Positions 59,922 to 64,000 of a stretch of 64,000 nucleotides of DNA are shown in pieces. Origin of the DNA: CAKRPJ01 sp934376955. Its GTDB lineage: Bacteria > Bacillota > Clostridia > Lachnospirales > Lachnospiraceae. Under the pieces are notes generated by a model. It did no database searches, was not told the DNA's origin, and saw only the letters and a list, made by a program, of their open reading frames with translations. The translations under genes and the position numbers were made by a program. Every line of letters starts with the position of its first letter. The first letter of the stretch is position 1. The stretch covers positions 62,001-126,000 of the forward strand of contig CAKRPJ010000001.1 in NCBI GenBank assembly GCA_934376955.1. Reading direction: 5' to 3'.

Positions 59922-61355
59922 ATGACTCAAAATCTTACCCTTGTCACCCAAAAGCCTTTTGGCTCTCTGACCTGCAATGTATATCAGGACGGTTCCAATA
60001 AAAATGAATTCTACATGACCCGTGAACAGGTCGGTGCAGCGTTGAATTATGAGCATCCTCGTATCGCAATTCAGCAGATTCATGAGCGGAATAAAGATAG
60101 ATTGGACCCTCTTTCAACCGTATGCAAAATGAATACAGTTGACGGTAAGTCCAGGGATGTATTTATTTACACCCTCCGCGGTGTTATGGAAATCTGCCGC
60201 TTCTCCCGCCAGCCCAACGCGGATAAGTTCATGGATTTCGTATGGGATGTTATGGAATCCCTTTACCATGGCCGCAGTGTCCTCGCCACCCCGGACCAAA
60301 CCTCCGCCGTCGCCATGCAAACCATCCAGGCCCTCGTTGATTCCACCCTCAAAACCCAGGCCGAAACCACCCGCTGCATGGTAACAATGACTTCCACCCT
60401 CGCTGCCCTCGCCAACCACTTTGCCGGCGCTGTCCCCGCTCAGCAGCCTGCCCCGCAGCCCGTCACCGTCGCCCCTATGGATTATGCCGTCCATGATGAA
60501 CCCGCCCCCAGCCCCAAAAACGAATCCACCCCGGCACCTGCCCCGCAAAAGTCAAATGTCTCTGTTGCTGTAACCTCCAAACCTGTATCCGCCCCCGTCA
60601 CCTGGCGTGATGAAGTCTACCAGACCATGGATAAAATCATCCGCAACGCCCCGGAGCTTTACCCCTCCCGCCGCGATATCCTCAGCCAGATCTACGCCAA
60701 AATGAAACGCGATTACGGCTTTGTCCAGGAGCAGGAGCGCATTAACTACCGCAAGTCCCACGCCTGTACTTCTTATATCTCCACCATCCAAATTATCAGC
60801 TCCTCCACTACCTACCGCGAAATCTTCAATTCTATTTTGAACGATCTCTATAACGATGCCATCATCAAGCACGTCCGCAAAAACGATTCCAACCCCAACT
60901 CTCAGCTTCCCATCGGTGTCCAGCGGGAACTCGGCCTCATTAAAAACGAACCCTGCATCATCAAATCTCCGGCCGCCCCCGTTCTGGATGAACAGCCCGT
61001 CCCCGCCCCCCTGCCGGATGAATCCGCAAAACAGCCCAAGCCTGCCCCTTCTCAGTCCCTTTTGGATGAACGTGCTGCCGCCATCAATGCCGCCATTGCC
61101 AAGGCCGCTGCTATCTACTACGATACCTCCTGCAACTTCTCCGTCACCTACCGCAACGTCTATAAAATCATGAACACTGATTGGAACGAAGCTCATATCC
61201 AGTTCCGTAACCGCTATAACCGCACCGCCCAGCAGCTCAAAACCCTTGTCATGTACAGCGGCGTCCTGTTTGATCGCTTCAATACCGCCGTCAACACTTA
61301 TATTAACGCCGCATCCAAGCCGGAAGTTGAATCCGCATCCAAGAAAGAGGCTTGA
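59922..61355 (+). CDS. BRO-type antirepressor-like protein
   Basis: ATG at 59922 after AGAAAGGAACTTTCAAA; 477 residues. Residues about 8-115 are a BRO-N domain (KPFGSLTCNVYQD, YMTREQVGAALNYEHP, FIYTLRGVMEICRFSRQPNADKFMDFVWDVME). A Pro/Ala linker, a helical central domain (about 225-310) and a second Pro-rich linker and C-terminal helical domain follow. BRO/antirepressor proteins bind DNA and control the lysogenic switch. No cI-type repressor was seen in this window. Confidence 0.85.
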   Translation: MTQNLTLVTQKPFGSLTCNVYQDGSNKNEFYMTREQVGAALNYEHPRIAIQQIHERNKDRLDPLSTVCKMNTVDGKSRDVFIYTLRGVMEICRFSRQPNADKFMDFVWDVMESLYHGRSVLATPDQTSAVAMQTIQALVDSTLKTQAETTRCMVTMTSTLAALANHFAGAVPAQQPAPQPVTVAPMDYAVHDEPAPSPKNESTPAPAPQKSNVSVAVTSKPVSAPVTWRDEVYQTMDKIIRNAPELYPSRRDILSQIYAKMKRDYGFVQEQERINYRKSHACTSYISTIQIISSSTTYREIFNSILNDLYNDAIIKHVRKNDSNPNSQLPIGVQRELGLIKNEPCIIKSPAAPVLDEQPVPAPLPDESAKQPKPAPSQSLLDERAAAINAAIAKAAAIYYDTSCNFSVTYRNVYKIMNTDWNEAHIQFRNRYNRTAQQLKTLVMYSGVLFDRFNTAVNTYINAASKPEVESASKKEA

Positions 61356-61358
61356 AAT

Positions 61359-61964
61359 ATGTCCACCCTCACCATCCCCGTTCAAACCAAACAAACCCTC
61401 ACCGGCACCTACGCCAAATCCGGCAATGATCTTTATTTTATCTCCGAAGAACCCGACCTCTTCCCTCCCAACCCCCGCACGGATTGGGATTGCTACTCCA
61501 CATTCTATATCGCCCCCAACCGTTATTTCTCCGGTGATAAACCTGTCAGCGCTTTTGTCCCTGATGTCAAAGCTGGCATTGAACCTGAATACGTCAAACT
61601 TCCTATCTATGCCTACATTCACTCCGCCATCGCTCTCTCCACCACGCTGTTCTATGATGATTTTGATTCCAGCCTTGCCGGTTTCGCCGTCTGCACCCGC
61701 CAGAACGTAGCTGACCTCGGCTACTCCACCCCGGACTGGCGCTCTCGTGCGGAGAACGTGATCAAAAGTGAGCTTGAACTCTATCAGCAGTACCTCAACG
61801 GCGAAGCAAAAACTCTCACCCTCTATCAATATAACCCCGATTCCAATGAGTGGGAAGAAAACGATTCCTGCGGCGGCTGCTATAACATCGAATCCGATCA
61901 GGATATGGTTGATGTCTTCTTTTCTAACGCCACCGCCCTCGACCATCCCGATTTTGAATCCTGA
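61359..61964 (+). CDS. Conserved phage/plasmid accessory protein
   Basis: 201 residues, starting 3 nt after the antirepressor stop. The pattern (an N-terminal DWDCYSTFYIAPNRYFSGDK segment, LPIYAYIHSAIALSTTLF, DSSLAGFAV, then ENVIKSELELYQQYLNGEA and a C-terminal SCGGCYN) matches in layout a widespread family of mobile-element proteins of unknown function (LPLYLYDHSGITMST-type). The assignment is from memory. Confidence 0.7.
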   Translation: MSTLTIPVQTKQTLTGTYAKSGNDLYFISEEPDLFPPNPRTDWDCYSTFYIAPNRYFSGDKPVSAFVPDVKAGIEPEYVKLPIYAYIHSAIALSTTLFYDDFDSSLAGFAVCTRQNVADLGYSTPDWRSRAENVIKSELELYQQYLNGEAKTLTLYQYNPDSNEWEENDSCGGCYNIESDQDMVDVFFSNATALDHPDFES

Positions 61965-61996
61965 ACCCCCTACATACAAAAAAGGAAGTTGATCTT

Positions 61997-62752
61997 ATGC
62001 TTTACACCGTCAACGGTCACGAATATTCTTCCGATTCCACCCCCAACCAAAAAATTCTCGACCAGCTCATCAACCGCGAAGTCTTCTGCAATATGAACCA
62101 GGAAATGGATTTTATCCTCTCCGCCCTCGCTTATGACGCTAGTATCCCGGAAGCTCCTCCTTTCGATGAATCCGATTACGAATCCGCGATCTGTGATGCT
62201 TCCTCCCAAACCTGCTCCGAGTGCGGTAATTCCAGCTACTTTGATGAAGTTGACGTCACGGACCTCGATGATTCCAAATTCCAAAACCCGAATTATGATT
62301 CTGACGCCCCGGAACCTGTGGACCCCTATATCTGCCCCGTCTGCGGCCTAACCTATCCCACTCTTGCCCAAGCCCGTGCCTGCTGCGAGTCCGAAACTGT
62401 TTATGTCTGCCAGTGTTGCGGTGCTGTCTACAGCGACGATGAATACGATGACCTCGACACCACCCCGCCCGAAATCTTTGAATGGTGGGCAGTCTCCAAC
62501 TGGTTCGGTGAAAAGCTCAAAGCCCGCGGTGAAGTCGTTCTTGATTGCTGGGGCAAGTCCTACTGGGGCCGCCAAACTACCGGTCAGCCCATCTCTCTTG
62601 ATTTCGTTATCGCCTCCATCGCCAAGGAAATGCAAATTCTGGATGGCCAGCCCCATTCCTGGGCACCCGAACCCCAGTCCAAATCCGCTATCTTCGCCCC
62701 TGACCCTGTTTCGGAGGCGAATCGCGCTGCTTGGGAGGTGACTCATCTATGA
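61997..62752 (+). CDS. Double zinc-ribbon plus EWWAVSxWF protein
   Basis: 251 residues. Two zinc ribbons (CSECG near 73, CPVCG near 115; CQCCG near 139) precede a domain with FEWWAVSNWFGEKLKARGEVVLDCWGKSYWGRQTTGQPISLD (about 162-205), a signature of a widespread phage/plasmid family of unknown function. SD AAAGGAAG. Its end overlaps the next SFDDLL gene by 4 nt. Confidence 0.75.
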   Translation: MLYTVNGHEYSSDSTPNQKILDQLINREVFCNMNQEMDFILSALAYDASIPEAPPFDESDYESAICDASSQTCSECGNSSYFDEVDVTDLDDSKFQNPNYDSDAPEPVDPYICPVCGLTYPTLAQARACCESETVYVCQCCGAVYSDDEYDDLDTTPPEIFEWWAVSNWFGEKLKARGEVVLDCWGKSYWGRQTTGQPISLDFVIASIAKEMQILDGQPHSWAPEPQSKSAIFAPDPVSEANRAAWEVTHL

Positions 62753-63135
62753 CCTTCCAAGACCTCTACCTCGGCCAACACGTCCGCATTCTCTCCTGGG
62801 ATGAACTCAATTCCATCAGCTACTATGGTATTGATGGTATTCGCTTGCCAGATGACACATTCTTTCATGACAAAATGAAATACCTCTGCGGTGCCACTCT
62901 CACCATCGTAAACGAACCTTCCTATTCTGACAGCGATGAAGATTATCTTTCTCCCGATATCTTCCAGTTCGATGATCCTCTTCTCTCTTTCTCTCATGAC
63001 ATCCCCTCTATATTTGGATTCCGCTACTGGCTCCTCTCACCCGCCATGCTCGCCCCTCTTAACGAATCCCCTTCCGTCATTCCTCCCGTCATCTCTTTTG
63101 ACCAACTCCTTGCCGGAGGTGAACTTCCTCAATGA
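62749..63135 (+). CDS. SFDDLL-family protein 8
   Basis: ATG at 62749 after GGGAGGTGACTCATCT; 128 residues. LGQHVRILSWDELNS is the GDxVxIxxWDxM motif in variant form; YLCGATLTIV and WLLSPAMLAP follow; the tail is VISFDQLLAGGELPQ. The AGG run encodes the SD for the next gene. Confidence 0.72.
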   Translation: MTFQDLYLGQHVRILSWDELNSISYYGIDGIRLPDDTFFHDKMKYLCGATLTIVNEPSYSDSDEDYLSPDIFQFDDPLLSFSHDIPSIFGFRYWLLSPAMLAPLNESPSVIPPVISFDQLLAGGELPQ

Positions 63136-63467
63136 ACCCTCTTAACCCTGCCGATTACCCTACCTACAACATTGGTGATAAAGTTACCATCCGCCAATGG
63201 GATGATATGGAATCCGAATTTGGTTTGGACGAATATGGTGAAATCAAAGTTCCAGAATTTTTCACAGAGTCTATGAAACAATATTGCGGACAGACACTCC
63301 CTATTGTTTATGTACACCGCCATGTACCTCCAACTTTTGATTCTTATTATCTCGGCGGTAGTTCTAGGACTTTTTCTTCCCCTATGTTCGAACAATCCAA
63401 ACCCCAATCCATTCCACCCTCTTCTCTCTCCTTTGATTCTCTTCTCCAAGGTGGTGACTTCTTTTGA
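63132..63467 (+). CDS. SFDDLL-family protein 9
   Basis: 111 residues, 4 nt overlap with the previous gene. Close copy of protein 7 (58880-59215), with a changed second half and the tail LSFDSLLQGGDFF. Confidence 0.75.
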   Translation: MNPLNPADYPTYNIGDKVTIRQWDDMESEFGLDEYGEIKVPEFFTESMKQYCGQTLPIVYVHRHVPPTFDSYYLGGSSRTFSSPMFEQSKPQSIPPSSLSFDSLLQGGDFF

Positions 63468-63874
63468 TTCCTCCTGAAACAACCGATCTTTTTTACCCCA
63501 CCATCCTTCCTAACCAAAAAATTCTCCTTCCCTCCTTCGCTCAATGTAAAGCTCTCTATGATGATTTTCGCCAAAGCTCTAATCTACGCAAACAATTCAT
63601 CGCTCACCATATGAACTTGCCAATTGGGGTTAGTTGCGGCTTCTATCCTGTTTCTAACTTTAACGCCGTTTCCCGCGGTGATTTTGATTCCCCTCAAATC
63701 GTCACCGCCACAGGTGTCTGCAATCAAAATTTCTTTCAGTTCACCACCCAGGACGGCAAAATGTATTACGCTTCAAAAATTTATGCCGCCTACCAATCTC
63801 TTATTGAATCCTCCCCCGTGCCTACTCCTCCCTCTTCCATTTCCTTCGATGATTTACTTCAAGGTGGTGCTTAA
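63464..63874 (+). CDS. SFDDLL-family protein 10
   Basis: 136 residues from a TTG at 63464 overlapping the previous stop; AAGGTGGTG upstream serves as SD. The core is diverged: it has no GDxVxI strand but keeps a beta-rich centre and the tail SISFDDLLQGGA. Confidence 0.65.
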   Translation: MIPPETTDLFYPTILPNQKILLPSFAQCKALYDDFRQSSNLRKQFIAHHMNLPIGVSCGFYPVSNFNAVSRGDFDSPQIVTATGVCNQNFFQFTTQDGKMYYASKIYAAYQSLIESSPVPTPPSSISFDDLLQGGA

Positions 63875-63877
63875 CCT

Positions 63878-64000
63878 ATGCCGTTTTATCCTCACAAATT
63901 TCAGCCTGGCGATACGGTCACAATCCGCACTTGGGATGATATGCTCTCTCAATATGGCAGCCTGGGTGAACAACTATGGATTAAAACCCCTTATGCAGCC
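63878..64000 (+). CDS. SFDDLL-family protein 11 (partial)
   Basis: ATG at 63878, open to the window edge (41 codons). FQPGDTVTIRTWDDMLSQYG is the clearest form of the core motif. The tail lies beyond the window. Confidence 0.7.
   Translation, partial: MPFYPHKFQPGDTVTIRTWDDMLSQYGSLGEQLWIKTPYAA

Noticed and set aside
60552..61979. 475-codon minus-strand open frame opposite the antirepressor and its neighbour
   Set aside because: The plus strand codes recognisable families (BRO-N) with SDs. The antisense frame is Gly/Val/Asp/Ile-rich, the expected reading of the C-rich coding strand, and has no SD.
55137..64000. Diversity-generating retroelement
   Set aside because: No adenine-rich template repeat with a matching variable repeat was seen near the RT. 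The SFDDLL paralogues diverge at all bases, not at A positions. A target outside the window cannot be excluded.
1..64000. CRISPR arrays and tRNA genes
   Set aside because: No regularly spaced direct repeats with unique spacers and no cloverleaf with the conserved T-loop sequence were seen. The only regular array (42031-42122) has 10.5 bp steps.

Overview
The window looks like part of a large temperate tailed-phage (or prophage) genome from a Clostridia-type Firmicute, plausibly a gut Oscillospiraceae/Ruminococcaceae host. This rests on the complete head-tail module, a tyrosine recombinase, canonical sigma-70-like promoters, SD-led genes and the style of the small accessory proteins. The host is inference. 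No tRNA, rRNA or CRISPR array was seen.

Layout. (1) About 1-41.5 kb is read leftward, on the minus strand. From right to left it holds the integrase, a run of small early or accessory genes with an RNA-ligase-like protein, a winged-helix-type protein, a YonO/RdRP-type RNA polymerase split by a group I intron, a metallophosphoesterase, small and large terminase, portal, prohead protease, a head protein, the major capsid protein, head-tail connectors, the major tail protein, an IS605-type TnpB element, tail assembly proteins and a very long tape measure gene. Hairpin terminators punctuate this operon after the capsid, tail-tube and other genes. (2) The tape measure gene is interrupted twice by group I introns. 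The second appears to have swallowed a ~5.4 kb island of about 12 small genes on both strands with their own promoters (zinc ribbons, membrane proteins, a retropepsin-like protease). (3) 41.5-43.7 kb is a divergent control region without convincing genes. It holds tandem repeats, a helically phased GCGTTTT array and a polypurine tract. (4) 43.7-64 kb is read rightward. It has a different SD style (AAAGGAAG) and a strikingly C-rich coding strand.

The right arm holds the most unusual content. The first system is a compact ubiquitin-like operon at 51.6-54.7 kb: beta-grasp Ubl, E2-like protein with a Cys361 active-site candidate, JAMM peptidase with the exact HxH-x7-S-x2-D motif, and E1-like ThiF enzyme. 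The second is a YADD reverse transcriptase at 55.1-56.3 kb, associated with three copies of a small RNA hairpin whose loop is invariant and whose stem covaries. The third is a translationally coupled array of at least 11 paralogous small proteins ending in a conserved SFDDLL-type tail (56.9-64 kb). A BRO-type antirepressor and widespread phage/plasmid accessory proteins lie among them.

How the parts may work together: the leftward arm builds and packages the virion and may be transcribed in part by the phage polymerase. The rightward arm looks like an early or host-takeover/defence region. The Ubl system, the reverse transcriptase with its RNAs and the SFDDLL proteins are adjacent and similar in composition, but any functional link among them is inference.
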